Shown here piece by piece: positions 8,424 to 16,240 of a stretch of 64,000 bases of DNA (position 1 is its first letter; every line of letters begins with the position of its first letter). A program made the position numbers and the translations under genes. The notes under the pieces were generated by a model that saw nothing but the letters and a program-made list of their open reading frames with translations, was not told the origin of the DNA and did no database searches. Source of the stretch: Fibrobacter sp. UWB11 (GTDB lineage Bacteria > Fibrobacterota > Fibrobacteria > Fibrobacterales > Fibrobacteraceae); NCBI RefSeq assembly GCF_900143015.1, contig NZ_FSRT01000002.1, positions 124,001 to 188,000 on the forward strand. The letters run 5' to 3'.

Positions 8424-9173
8424 TTAGGGAGAATGCATGCAACTTTTAAACTTCACCTTACCCAACGCATTTACAAGCCCTGCATAATCAAGAGTTTGCA
8501 AAGGCTCTTTTTCACCCGCATAGCTGCAATGGTTCACCTTTTTATCCCATGATACCGAAACAAATTTTTCTGGAATTTCACATTTGAGCAAACAAGATGG
8601 GCTTTGAAAGGGGGCGTTTCCGGCGACGGAGGCAAGTTGTTTTGCAGTAGGCGTATTTCCGAATCGTCTAGGAATAAGAATTATCTGGTCCGGTTGCAAA
8701 AATTCTAATAATTTTGCATAGGTTTCTCGACACGCATCAATAGAATTGTCGGAAACAAGCAAATTGACACCTGGTTTTATTTTCGTTCTGGACAGTTCCT
8801 TTACTTGTTCGATAACTCGCAACACTTCACTTTGGATATTTGGATTATGTATTGTTATATGGACTTTATCTGGGCAATGCTTGAGTAGCTGTCCAAATAC
8901 AGATTGTTTCAGAAGAGGCAAGCCATTGGTCGTTACGCTCGTATAAGTTATCGGATATAGCGCATCGACAACATCAAAAATTCCATCGTATTCAAAAGGT
9001 TCTCCACCACCTAACGAAACAGCCTTGATTCCATGATTCACACAGTCTTTGCAAAAGGAGATCACTTCGCTTGGCTGCCAAGCGGTTGCACCTTCAGGAT
9101 TGCTCTGATTATAACAAAAAGGGCATCTTTTGGAGCAATAATTGGATAAATCAACCGAGAGAATCTCTTTCAT
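8424..9173 (-). CDS. Radical SAM protein
   Basis: A 249-residue radical S-adenosylmethionine protein. Cys13, Cys17 and Cys20 form the CX3CX2C motif that holds the 4Fe-4S cluster (CSKRCPFC), and SLGGGEPFEYDG (about 53-64) is the SAM-binding GGE motif. Late Cys residues (CLLKCEIPEK, HCSYAG, SCMHSP) could bind a second cluster or a metal, as in SPASM-like tails, but the domain is short. Its start overlaps the end of the gene at 9151-10497 by 23 bases, so the two form one operon. The reaction is unknown. The N-terminus does not carry the features I would need to call it a viperin or a peptide-modifying enzyme. Confidence 0.85.
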   Translation of the reverse strand: MKEILSVDLSNYCSKRCPFCYNQSNPEGATAWQPSEVISFCKDCVNHGIKAVSLGGGEPFEYDGIFDVVDALYPITYTSVTTNGLPLLKQSVFGQLLKHCPDKVHITIHNPNIQSEVLRVIEQVKELSRTKIKPGVNLLVSDNSIDACRETYAKLLEFLQPDQIILIPRRFGNTPTAKQLASVAGNAPFQSPSCLLKCEIPEKFVSVSWDKKVNHCSYAGEKEPLQTLDYAGLVNALGKVKFKSCMHSP

Positions 9174-10497
9174 TTTCTTTCACCCATTTCTCCATATCTT
9201 CTTTATCAATAGTCAGCAAGAACTTCTTACCACGATAAGGTTGTTCAGCCAATGATTCAATTTCAGTTTTTCGTTCATTTAACACGCTTAATAAATAATA
9301 CGGATATTCCATTCCTAGAATGGATATTTTTTCGCCTTTAACATTTAAATCTTGAGCAACTTTTTCATAAATCTCATCTTCAATAACCACAACATAAGGA
9401 TTAACGATGTCAAAAACCTGATCCCAATAATCTTTAAATCCCGAAAAGTATTCCCACCAATCCTCTCGCATTTTTTTTATTTGGGCGATAAAAGTTTCAT
9501 CAAGCCTCCCCGAAGATTTCCTTATAGAATCATGTTTGTCAATTCCTGTTTTTTTATAAGGAAACACGGCATTACTTTTCATACCAAGAATAGAATCCTG
9601 GGCAAACAGTTTGTCATAATCTGGTTCTTTTCCAATAAATAGGATTGTCGGTTTATCTGTATAGCACCTACAAAAACCTGCAACCGAAGGAAAATAGATA
9701 CGAACGTATTGGAATTTTCCATCAGACAAAGGCAACAGCGCAAAATCACCGCACTCAATAGAAGCGTATTCACTTCCAGTGCAACTAGATGGTAAAAATT
9801 CCGCGACTTGAAGTTTTGGAAAATCATCAAAGCTTATTGGCAAACGTAAAACTCGTTTTTGATCTCTTGGATTCAACTGTTGCAATTTGAATTTATATTT
9901 GGGCGTAAATGTCCGCTCTGTTAAATGAGCTGTCCAATAAGGTTGCTGGTATAGATAGAAAGGAAAATATTCAAAAAAAGCGTCATGGACATACTTTATC
10001 GTTTTATTTTCTTCATCATAATTATCGCTAAGATCCCACGCATCAATTCCTGCAGCTTTTAAAACAACTCCCTTTTCAACCATCTTGTTTACATGTTCCA
10101 ATGCTTCGCAAGGATCAATGAGATATAATCCTTTTGACCTAGAATAACACGCTAACAAATAGCTGTATTTTGAAGCAAATCGGACAAATTCATTCGTTTG
10201 AGAAACATCTATCTGAACAATATATCCTCGGCTATATTCATCAAACTTTTGGGCATCTTTTAGATAAGCAATTAACAAATCAGATTGATTATCATCAAAA
10301 TTGAAATTACGAATTCCCAGCTCATTTGGCAAAAGGAAATCATCTTCTAAAATGCTATCTGCACTACATTCAGGAATATCGCACGGAACAGGGCCATTTT
10401 CGTCAAAATCAAAAATGGCGACATTTCCATCCTTGTCCGCAATGAACCATGCGGTGGACATAGAATGAGTTGCAGGATATTCTTTGTCAATAAGCAT
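9151..10497 (-). CDS. Hypothetical protein, partner of the radical SAM gene
   Basis: A 448-residue soluble protein that I do not recognise. Near the start, STAWFIADKDGNVAIFDFDE resembles a short segment seen at the N-terminus of many uncharacterised bacterial proteins. A later Cys-rich part (PSSCTGSEYASIECGDF, FCRCYTDKPTILF) could bind metal. No signal peptide or membrane segment is visible. It is the first gene of a two-gene operon behind a TTGACA promoter, and its 3' end overlaps the radical SAM gene, so it is a candidate substrate, partner or sensor for that enzyme. The region is AT-rich relative to its neighbours, consistent with horizontal transfer. Confidence 0.7.
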   Translation of the reverse strand: MLIDKEYPATHSMSTAWFIADKDGNVAIFDFDENGPVPCDIPECSADSILEDDFLLPNELGIRNFNFDDNQSDLLIAYLKDAQKFDEYSRGYIVQIDVSQTNEFVRFASKYSYLLACYSRSKGLYLIDPCEALEHVNKMVEKGVVLKAAGIDAWDLSDNYDEENKTIKYVHDAFFEYFPFYLYQQPYWTAHLTERTFTPKYKFKLQQLNPRDQKRVLRLPISFDDFPKLQVAEFLPSSCTGSEYASIECGDFALLPLSDGKFQYVRIYFPSVAGFCRCYTDKPTILFIGKEPDYDKLFAQDSILGMKSNAVFPYKKTGIDKHDSIRKSSGRLDETFIAQIKKMREDWWEYFSGFKDYWDQVFDIVNPYVVVIEDEIYEKVAQDLNVKGEKISILGMEYPYYLLSVLNERKTEIESLAEQPYRGKKFLLTIDKEDMEKWVKENERDSLG

Positions 10498-10525
10498 AAT
10501 ACTGATTCACCATGATGAGAGACTT

Positions 10526-10554
10526 ATATAAATATACACTCACAGCATTGTCAA
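10526..10554 (-). promoter_or_regulatory. Promoter of the radical SAM operon
   Basis: TTGACA (10549-10554) and TTATAT (10526-10531) on the minus strand, 17-base spacer, about 20 bases before the predicted transcript start and 28 bases upstream of the ATG at 10497. Confidence 0.6.
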
Positions 10555-10588
10555 AAGATGACATTTTGAGAAATTCAACGCATTTCAC

Positions 10589-10620
10589 AAAAAAACGCCC
10601 CACTCACAAGGAGCAGGGCG
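10589..10620 (-). terminator. Terminator of infC-rpmI-rplT
   Basis: Minus-strand stem CGCCCTGCTC / GAGTGGGGCG (two G-U pairs) followed by TTTTTTT, 30 bases after the rplT stop. Confidence 0.8.
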
Positions 10621-10649
10621 AATTTCTCGCGTTTTCGCTAAGTCAGAAC

Positions 10650-11000
10650 TTAAGCAGCCTTCACGATTTCGACGACCTTAGCAAATGCTGCCGGATCGGC
10701 GACGGCCAAGTCAGCAAGAACCTTGCGGTTCATGTTGATGTTAGCCTTGGAAAGCTTGTAAATGAACTGGCTATAGCTGATGCCGAATTCACGAACAGCA
10801 GCGTTCAAGCGAGTTATCCACAGAGAGCGGAAATCACCCTTCTTGTCGCGGCGGTGTGCATAGGCATACTGACCAGCGTGGGCAACGGCTTCGATAGCAA
10901 GGCGAAGGTTCGACTTGCGGCGGCCATAGAAACCCTTGGCGGCCTTGAGGATTTTTTTGCGGCGTTCGCGGGAAGGAACTCTAGTTTTTGCGCGTGGCAT
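10650..11000 (-). CDS. rplT: 50S ribosomal protein L20
   Basis: A 116-residue protein with the full L20 pattern: MPRAKTRVPSRERRKKILK at the start, GFYGRRKSNLRLA, AGQYAYAHRRDKKGDFRSLWI and RLNAAVRE. It binds 23S rRNA early in large-subunit assembly and in many bacteria also represses its own operon through the leader. Third gene of infC-rpmI-rplT, followed by a strong terminator. Length is normal for the family. Confidence 0.98.
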   Translation of the reverse strand: MPRAKTRVPSRERRKKILKAAKGFYGRRKSNLRLAIEAVAHAGQYAYAHRRDKKGDFRSLWITRLNAAVREFGISYSQFIYKLSKANINMNRKVLADLAVADPAAFAKVVEIVKAA

Positions 11001-11011
11001 TCTTACTCTCC

Positions 11012-11209
11012 TTATGCTACTACAAGCAGACGCTTGACGTGATAGGTATCGACTTTCTTAACGAGAGCGCCCTTACGAAGGTTACGCTTACGCTTAGTGT
11101 TCATCTTAGCTTGAATGTGGCGCATACCAGCGCGCTTGAACTTGACATGGCCGGAACCAGTCACGCGGAAGCGCTTCTTAGCACCGCTGTGAGTTTTCAT
11201 TTTAGGCAT
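11012..11209 (-). CDS. rpmI: 50S ribosomal protein L35
   Basis: A 65-residue basic protein with the L35 signature [20 protein letters not shown] and a C-terminal LRKGALV...HVKRLL. Part of the large ribosomal subunit. It sits between infC and rplT with an 11-base gap to rplT, the usual order in bacteria. Confidence 0.97.
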   Translation of the reverse strand: MPKMKTHSGAKKRFRVTGSGHVKFKRAGMRHIQAKMNTKRKRNLRKGALVKKVDTYHVKRLLVVA

Positions 11210-11230
11210 TTTTACCTCGTAGGTTTAAAG

Positions 11231-11842
11231 TTAAGCCTCACCTGCTGCCTTTGGCTCGGTTACGGGCTTCGGTGCCTGGTCTTGTTTCTTACCGGCACCA
11301 CGTTTCGGACCGTAGATAGAAAGCATTGTGTTGCCTTCCACCCGCGAATCCATTTCCAAATCGCCAAACGGAGCCAAGTCTTCCTTGGCACGTTCCATAA
11401 GGCGCTTGCCGTAGTCCATGTGCGCCATTTCGCGTCCACGGAACTGCATGATAAGCTTCACCTTCATACCGTCCTGCAAGAACTCGCCCGCCTGCTTGAT
11501 GCGGTACTGGTAGTCGTTCTCGGCAGTCTTCGGGTGCATCTTGATTTCCTTGAGCTTCACCACGTGCTGCTTAGCCTTAGCAGCCTTAGCCTTCTTCAGT
11601 TGTTCGAACTTGTACTTGCCGTAGTTGATGATGCGGCAAACAGGCGGCTTAGCGTTCGGGGAGACTTCCACAAGGTCCAGTCCGGCGTCTTTCGCCATCT
11701 GCAATGCCTTGCTCGTCTCGATGATGATAGCTTCGCCATCTTCTTTCACGAGACGAATCGGAGAGATATGGATATCTTCGTTGGTACGGGTCCCATCGCT
11801 GGGACGGTTGGGCATGCGACGATCGCGCGGATTAGGGAACAA
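11231..11842 (-). CDS. infC: Translation initiation factor IF-3 (TTG start)
   Basis: A 203-residue IF-3. The N-domain holds NEDIHISPIRLVKEDGEAIIIET and LDLVEVSPNAKPPVCRIINYGKYKFEQ; the C-domain holds KEIKMHPKTAENDYQYRIKQAGEFL and KVKLIMQFRGREMAH. It ends in an Ala/Lys/Pro-rich tail. IF-3 checks the start codon and prevents premature subunit joining. The reading frame opens at a TTG at 11842 with GAGGT eight bases upstream; the first in-frame ATG (11815) has no ribosome binding site. A rare start fits the known autoregulation of infC through a non-ATG codon in E. coli, although there it is ATT. Confidence 0.95.
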   Translation of the reverse strand: MFPNPRDRRMPNRPSDGTRTNEDIHISPIRLVKEDGEAIIIETSKALQMAKDAGLDLVEVSPNAKPPVCRIINYGKYKFEQLKKAKAAKAKQHVVKLKEIKMHPKTAENDYQYRIKQAGEFLQDGMKVKLIMQFRGREMAHMDYGKRLMERAKEDLAPFGDLEMDSRVEGNTMLSIYGPKRGAGKKQDQAPKPVTEPKAAGEA

Positions 11843-11883
11843 GTATGCTACCTCGATATGATTGTTTTGTTAATGCGAGCGTA

Positions 11884-11912
11884 AATTTAGAATTTTTTTC
11901 ATATTTTTCCAA
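11884..11912 (-). promoter_or_regulatory. Probable promoter of infC-rpmI-rplT
   Basis: TTGGAA (11907-11912) and TAAATT (11884-11889) on the minus strand with a 17-base spacer, giving a leader of roughly 35 bases before the TTG start. Confidence 0.45.
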
Positions 11913-11969
11913 CAACTTTTTTTATAACCCCTTTAAAAATCGTCATATTTTTGTATAATTGTCATGCTC

Positions 11970-12041
11970 GCGGCGGTAGCTCAATGGTAGAGCCTTAGCC
12001 TTCCAAGCTAATGGTTGCCGGTTCGATCCCGGTCCGCCGCT
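11970..12041 (+). tRNA. tRNA-Gly (anticodon TCC)
   Basis: A 72-nt cloverleaf without encoded CCA. Acceptor stem GCGGCGG/CCGCCGC, D arm GCTC-AATGGTA-GAGC, anticodon arm TTAGC-CTTCCAA-GCTAA giving anticodon TCC, T arm CCGG-TTCGATC-CCGG, discriminator T as usual for bacterial tRNA-Gly. TATAAT lies at 11954-11959, about 11 bases upstream. It reads GGA codons and, by wobble, GGG. Confidence 0.97.
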
Positions 12042-12044
12042 CTT

Positions 12045-12073
12045 AGACCTCTCTTTTGAGAGGTCTTTTTTTT
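12045..12073 (+). terminator. Terminator of tRNA-Gly
   Basis: AGACCTCTC-TTTT-GAGAGGTCT followed by a run of T, starting four bases after the tRNA. Confidence 0.9.
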
Positions 12074-12092
12074 CAACAGAATCTTTATCGAA

Positions 12093-12893
12093 TCACTTTT
12101 TTTGAGGGTTGCCGATACTTTTCAAAAGTTCATACACCCCTCTTGAATAAGGCGTTGCAGGAGCAGCCTCTAGCGCATCCCCTGGGGTGCAGGAACACCT
12201 CTTATGCTTTTTAAGTTCGTCTTGAGAAGGCATTTCCAGGCCAAAGGCTTCATACATATCCTTGGACAGATTCGCCCAATCGCCATAACTAGAATCAGCG
12301 TCGTTCATCAACCCAAACGAGAAAAACGAAAAGCCAGCATTTTTAGCCGCTTGCACTAACGGCTTATAAGAACGAAGCCACTGGAGAAAATCCGCGCGGT
12401 TTCCATTCGGTTCCAACGCAAAAAGAATATCATTTGTATCTGGACGGTCTTCAGCCTGCTTGCAGAACTCAACCAAATTCCAGGCAACTTCATCAAGAGC
12501 CGACAAAGGAGCAACAACAACATTACCGCGGCGTTTTAACTTATCCCTCAACGGTGGCGGTATTATTCCCCCTTCGCCAAGCCCTACAGCCTTATACATC
12601 TCATGGTTCTTATCGACGATTACGCTATCGAGCGCGCCATTCTTTTCAGTATACAAAGCCCACATGATGCGGCCTGGGTCATCAGCGCTTTCGCGATGGA
12701 GCGTCACATAGCGCATTCCATATTGGTCCGACAATGTTGTATAGAAAATATTAGGCGAAAAGCCACCCCTAGCGCCAACGACCATAAAATCTTTTGCAAT
12801 CATTACAGAAAGATCAAGGGTATGGCAGTCGGCCCAGCAAAAAGTAAAGCAAGCCCCAAGAATCGCAATTACAAATTGAGTTATCCTGAGCAT
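12093..12893 (-). CDS. Secreted hypothetical protein
   Basis: A 266-residue protein with a signal peptide (MLRITQFVIAILGACFTFCWA) and probable cleavage after WA. The mature part has two CxC-type elements, including CSCTPG near the C-terminus, and no membrane segment. I see no family. The ATG at 12893 has AAGGGG five bases upstream; an upstream GTG is possible. It is the last of four consecutive minus-strand genes for exported proteins and is separated from the next by about 20 bases, so it is probably in one operon with them. Confidence 0.7.
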   Translation of the reverse strand: MLRITQFVIAILGACFTFCWADCHTLDLSVMIAKDFMVVGARGGFSPNIFYTTLSDQYGMRYVTLHRESADDPGRIMWALYTEKNGALDSVIVDKNHEMYKAVGLGEGGIIPPPLRDKLKRRGNVVVAPLSALDEVAWNLVEFCKQAEDRPDTNDILFALEPNGNRADFLQWLRSYKPLVQAAKNAGFSFFSFGLMNDADSSYGDWANLSKDMYEAFGLEMPSQDELKKHKRCSCTPGDALEAAPATPYSRGVYELLKSIGNPQKK

Positions 12894-12914
12894 TTCCACC
12901 CCTTGATTCTATTT

Positions 12915-13262
12915 CTAGTTTCCTTCGCAAGTCGCCTTGGCGGCACGATAAGCCAATTCCACACCAACTTCAGATTCCATATTGTACATAGAATAAGACT
13001 TGGTATCACTTGAGCCATGCGCATCCCTAATAGTCACAATCAAGTCACGTCCTTCGGCCTTGTAGATGTATTCCGCATCGTCACCGAATGCATCTTTGCG
13101 GATAAAGTGCCACGTATTCACATCTTCCTTGACCATTTCGTCGCAGGTTTTCACATTCGTGCGGTCAATACCCGCACTTGGCGAAGACGAACTATCATCG
13201 CAAGCAAAAAACAACATCGCCGAGGATGCCACAAACAACTTAATTAAACTAGAATAATTCAT
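12915..13262 (-). CDS. Small lipoprotein, hypothetical
   Basis: A 115-residue lipoprotein starting at the ATG at 13262 (AAAGGGA upstream). The signal peptide ends in MLFFAC, placing the lipidated Cys near residue 21, and a Ser-rich tether DDSSSSPS follows. The mature domain has two Cys (KTCDEM and ATCEGN) that could form a disulphide. No family recognised. It lies 15 bases downstream of the AgmX/PglI-domain lipoprotein and is probably expressed with it. Confidence 0.7.
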   Translation of the reverse strand: MNYSSLIKLFVASSAMLFFACDDSSSSPSAGIDRTNVKTCDEMVKEDVNTWHFIRKDAFGDDAEYIYKAEGRDLIVTIRDAHGSSDTKSYSMYNMESEVGVELAYRAAKATCEGN

Positions 13263-13276
13263 ACCATTCCCTTTGA

Positions 13277-13798
13277 TTAATACCATCCCTGGCTAGCGCC
13301 ATACCACGCATCTTCGGCAGGTCCCTGATTGGTCGTGCTTTTTTTAGCAGGCTTGCCATCATCGACAAACGTGAACGGAATCGTAACGGTGCAATTTGTA
13401 TAATCCCCAGCATCAAAATCCCACTGCAAAATATCATTCAGCACAGCCTTTTCAAATTCAGGGAAGTTTGTGGTTGCACTGACTATTTCGCCCGTTTCCA
13501 CTTTGCCATCCGGGAGTATTTTAAACTTCACCGTAACCTTGCCTTCAATGTTCGGATTTGTTCGCAAGAAATCATTGTACAAAGGTTTTAAACGGTTCGG
13601 GGTATTAACCTTGACAACCTCCATAATCTTTGCAGAGGAACGTTTTTTTGCAGCTGTAGTAGAATCACTCGCGACTTTATCCTGAGCACTGCTTTCTTTG
13701 GCCGGGACCTCTGAATTCGGCACGGTAGTTGTAGCCTTGGGCGCACAAGCCACCAGCATTGCAGCAGCGATAAAAAACGCAACCACTTTAAATTTCAT
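13277..13798 (-). CDS. Lipoprotein with one AgmX/PglI (TonB-like) C-terminal domain
   Basis: A 173-residue lipoprotein beginning MKFKVVAFFIAAAMLVACAP, so the Cys at about 18 is lipidated. After a Ser/Thr/Lys linker, residues about 65-155 read like the AgmX/PglI C-terminal domain, a TonB-C relative: LKPLYNDFLRTNPNIEGKVTVKFKILPDGKVETGEIVSATTNFPEFEKAVLNDILQWDF. Such domains occur in envelope complexes and gliding or secretion machinery. A GGAGG site precedes the ATG at 13798. The neighbour at 13814-14887 carries three copies of the same domain, so the pair arose by duplication. Confidence 0.8.
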   Translation of the reverse strand: MKFKVVAFFIAAAMLVACAPKATTTVPNSEVPAKESSAQDKVASDSTTAAKKRSSAKIMEVVKVNTPNRLKPLYNDFLRTNPNIEGKVTVKFKILPDGKVETGEIVSATTNFPEFEKAVLNDILQWDFDAGDYTNCTVTIPFTFVDDGKPAKKSTTNQGPAEDAWYGASQGWY

Positions 13799-13813
13799 AA
13801 CAACCTCCAAAAA

Positions 13814-14887
13814 TTACAATCCCGAACTGGGTTGGTATAAACTATTATCATTCAATCTATCGTCAGAGAAAACTGGCTGAATTTCTACGACGCTATTGGA
13901 GAACGTCCCACGACCAAAATTCCACTGCATAATATCATCGGCAATGGCCTTTTCAAACTCAGGATAATTGGTAGACGCATGAATTATATCGACTTTTTGC
14001 ACGGAGCCATCGGGATTAACCGTAGCATGCAAAGTGATTTTCCCAGAAAAACGAGAATGTTTTTTCAAGAAACTGTAATAAATCGGATATAGACGTTCTT
14101 TCTTATTCTTTTCTACAATCTCAAAGACTTTCTTTCCATCACGGGGACCTTTAGGGCCACCATTTCTAAAGCGCAAAGGCCAGCCAAGATTAAACACGTC
14201 ATATTTACCACTTTCGAATTTCCACTGTTTAATGTCATCTGCAACAGCCTTTTCAAACTCAGGATTACCGATATTCGATTCCACAATTTCAACAGAATCT
14301 ACCGCACCACTACCGGCAATCGATATATTCACAACCATCTTGCTATTGAAAAACGTATGCTTTTTCACATACTCCGCATAAATCGGCGGCAACCGGGTTT
14401 TCATAAAACCGCTAATCGCAGCCATGACTTCTTGAGGAGAGCGTTCATTTTTAAAACCAAAAACGCCCTCGTCAGAAAAAGTAATAGACGTTGTAAATGC
14501 GGGAGAACCAAAGCCCCCATGATCATGTTTCAACAGCATCAAGCTCTCCTGAATTGACTTTTCAAACTCAGGATATTTGACTGTAGATTCGACAATTTGA
14601 ACACTATCCACGTCACCACTTTTACGGAAAAATACCTGTATCTTCATATCACCGACAATACTCGCACCATTTTGGCGATATTTTTCATAAACCGGACGCA
14701 CGCATTTCAAGAATTCTGCAACAACACCCTTTTCTTCGGATGGATCCAATCGTTCATTTTCACTGGAGACATTCGTTTCTACAGGCATAGACGTTTCCGT
14801 AGACACGGGAACAGCCTTAGGCGCGCAAGCAACAAGTATCGAGACAAGAAAAAGCCCAGCGGCTTTCAAAAAAGCGGATGGTTTCAT
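13814..14887 (-). CDS. Lipoprotein with three tandem AgmX/PglI-type domains
   Basis: A 357-residue lipoprotein (signal peptide ending ILVACAP). Three repeats, roughly 55-150, 160-255 and 265-345, each run from a (R)LxPxYxxY helix through KxxVxxxIxxxGxVDSVxIVES to (N)xPEFEKAxxDDIxQWxF. The first repeat is the most divergent. This repeat is also the single domain of the protein downstream. The domain resembles TonB C-terminal regions but a lipid anchor replaces the TonB membrane helix, so energy transduction is unlikely; a peptidoglycan or envelope-complex role is more plausible. First gene of the exported-protein operon. Confidence 0.8.
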   Translation of the reverse strand: MKPSAFLKAAGLFLVSILVACAPKAVPVSTETSMPVETNVSSENERLDPSEEKGVVAEFLKCVRPVYEKYRQNGASIVGDMKIQVFFRKSGDVDSVQIVESTVKYPEFEKSIQESLMLLKHDHGGFGSPAFTTSITFSDEGVFGFKNERSPQEVMAAISGFMKTRLPPIYAEYVKKHTFFNSKMVVNISIAGSGAVDSVEIVESNIGNPEFEKAVADDIKQWKFESGKYDVFNLGWPLRFRNGGPKGPRDGKKVFEIVEKNKKERLYPIYYSFLKKHSRFSGKITLHATVNPDGSVQKVDIIHASTNYPEFEKAIADDIMQWNFGRGTFSNSVVEIQPVFSDDRLNDNSLYQPSSGL

Positions 14888-14991
14888 AAGATTCTCCAAC
14901 TCAATTATTAACTATTCGTAGATAATATAAAAAAAGACTTTAAAGTTTCTGTGAACTTTTTAAATTTGGAATTGTATAAAAAAGGGTTAAT

Positions 14992-16152
14992 ATGTTTTTT
15001 GAACAAGCCATCGCACATAACCTCCCGAATTACACGAAGGAATCCGATTCCGCTTACGGTGAGACTCTAGCTCCGCTCGATTATAAAGACGAACTCAAAG
15101 TCAAGAATGCCGCCATCCGCGAATTTTGGGAAGTCAACCGCCTTGCCCGCGGCCCGCAGCCGATTGTGGCTAGCCCCATGCCGCGCAATTACCGCACCAC
15201 GTCCAAGCGCCAAGTCGAAATGAAACCGGGCGATTTGCGTTTTAACGAATACGATAGCATTCTCGAACCTGAAGAACACAACGCAATTTACCGTCTGCTG
15301 TTCGACAAACTCATCACGCCGGCATACAAGCCGCTCGCCTACGCGCTCAACTGGATTATTATCCGCGGCACATACAAATACCGCGTCGTGATTTTCAACG
15401 TGAAAAAGCTCGATGCAAGCATCGTCCGCAAGCTCAAGCAAATTTCCGAAATTTTGCAGCAGAGCCCGTACCACGTGACCGCAGCTCACACCTACGTGGA
15501 TACAACGGAATCGAACTACTACCTCGAAGCCAAGCGCCCGACAGACGTTTTGAACTTCAAACAGCTTTATGGTCCGCGTGAACTTTCACTCGACCTCGGC
15601 CACTTTAGGCTCAAGTACCCGGTGACGGGATTCAGCCAGATCAACGAAAGCCAAATTCACAACCTTATCAAGTCCGCAAGCCGCCTCCTCGGTCTCGAAA
15701 AGGGCGACCATTTCTTGGACCTCTACTGCGGTTACGGCCTCTTCAGTTTTGCTCTCGGTGAAGCCGCCAAGTCCGTACTCGGTGTGGAATGGGAAGGCCC
15801 GTCCATCGATTGCGCCAAGGCTTCCGCAAGATTCTTGAAGAAGAACTACAAGTTCATCGCAGGCAAGATTGACGAAACGTTTGTGCAAATGAGACTTCCG
15901 CGGCCGATCCCGGGCGAACCGGAACGCATTTTGTTGGACCCGCCGCGCAAGGGAACCGAACCGGGCGTCATCCGGGCTCTCGCGATGCGCAAGCCCGTGC
16001 GCGTGTTGCACATTTTCTGCGGCACCGACGAAATCCCGGCTGCCCTCGCCGAATGGGAACGTTACGGCTACCGCGTCAAGGAAGTGTTGCCAATGGACCT
16101 TTTCCCGGGCACGCCGCACCTCGAAACGCTCATCGCACTAGAAAAGAAGTAA
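14992..16152 (+). CDS. SAM-dependent RNA methyltransferase, TrmA/RlmD-like
   Basis: A 386-residue class I methyltransferase. FLDLYCGYGLFSFALGEAAKSVLGVEWEGPSIDCA is the SAM-binding motif, RILLDPPRKGTEPGVI matches the DPPRxG motif of the RNA m5U methyltransferase family, and a late Cys in HIFCGTDEIPAAL sits where the family has its catalytic SCNP-like Cys. An N-terminal TRAM domain and the FeS Cys cluster of RlmD are not seen. The likely product is 5-methyluridine in tRNA or 23S rRNA, target unknown. The catalytic motif is altered (FCG rather than SCN/SCD), so activity should not be assumed. It stands alone between convergent genes. Confidence 0.75.
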   Translation: MFFEQAIAHNLPNYTKESDSAYGETLAPLDYKDELKVKNAAIREFWEVNRLARGPQPIVASPMPRNYRTTSKRQVEMKPGDLRFNEYDSILEPEEHNAIYRLLFDKLITPAYKPLAYALNWIIIRGTYKYRVVIFNVKKLDASIVRKLKQISEILQQSPYHVTAAHTYVDTTESNYYLEAKRPTDVLNFKQLYGPRELSLDLGHFRLKYPVTGFSQINESQIHNLIKSASRLLGLEKGDHFLDLYCGYGLFSFALGEAAKSVLGVEWEGPSIDCAKASARFLKKNYKFIAGKIDETFVQMRLPRPIPGEPERILLDPPRKGTEPGVIRALAMRKPVRVLHIFCGTDEIPAALAEWERYGYRVKEVLPMDLFPGTPHLETLIALEKK

Positions 16153-16240
16153 TTGGTCAATAGTCATTAGTTATTAGCTTCATATTCGCGACTTCGTCGC
16201 CATACTTTAGACCATTGACTACTGACTAACAACTAGTAAC
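16153..16240. repeat. Intergenic degenerate AGTCA/TTAGT repeat
   Basis: Between convergent genes lies a low-complexity stretch with the motif GGTCAATAGTCATTAGTTATTAG and a roughly inverted counterpart TAGACCATTGACTACTGACTAAC. Similar degenerate 6-7-base repeats occur at 7550, 20215, 34004 and 53602. Confidence 0.5.

Noticed and set aside
8424-9173. Radical SAM gene as a prokaryotic viperin
   Set aside because: The protein is shorter than viperins and lacks the flanking residues I would expect beyond the CX3CX2C motif; the partner gene is also not a nucleotide kinase.
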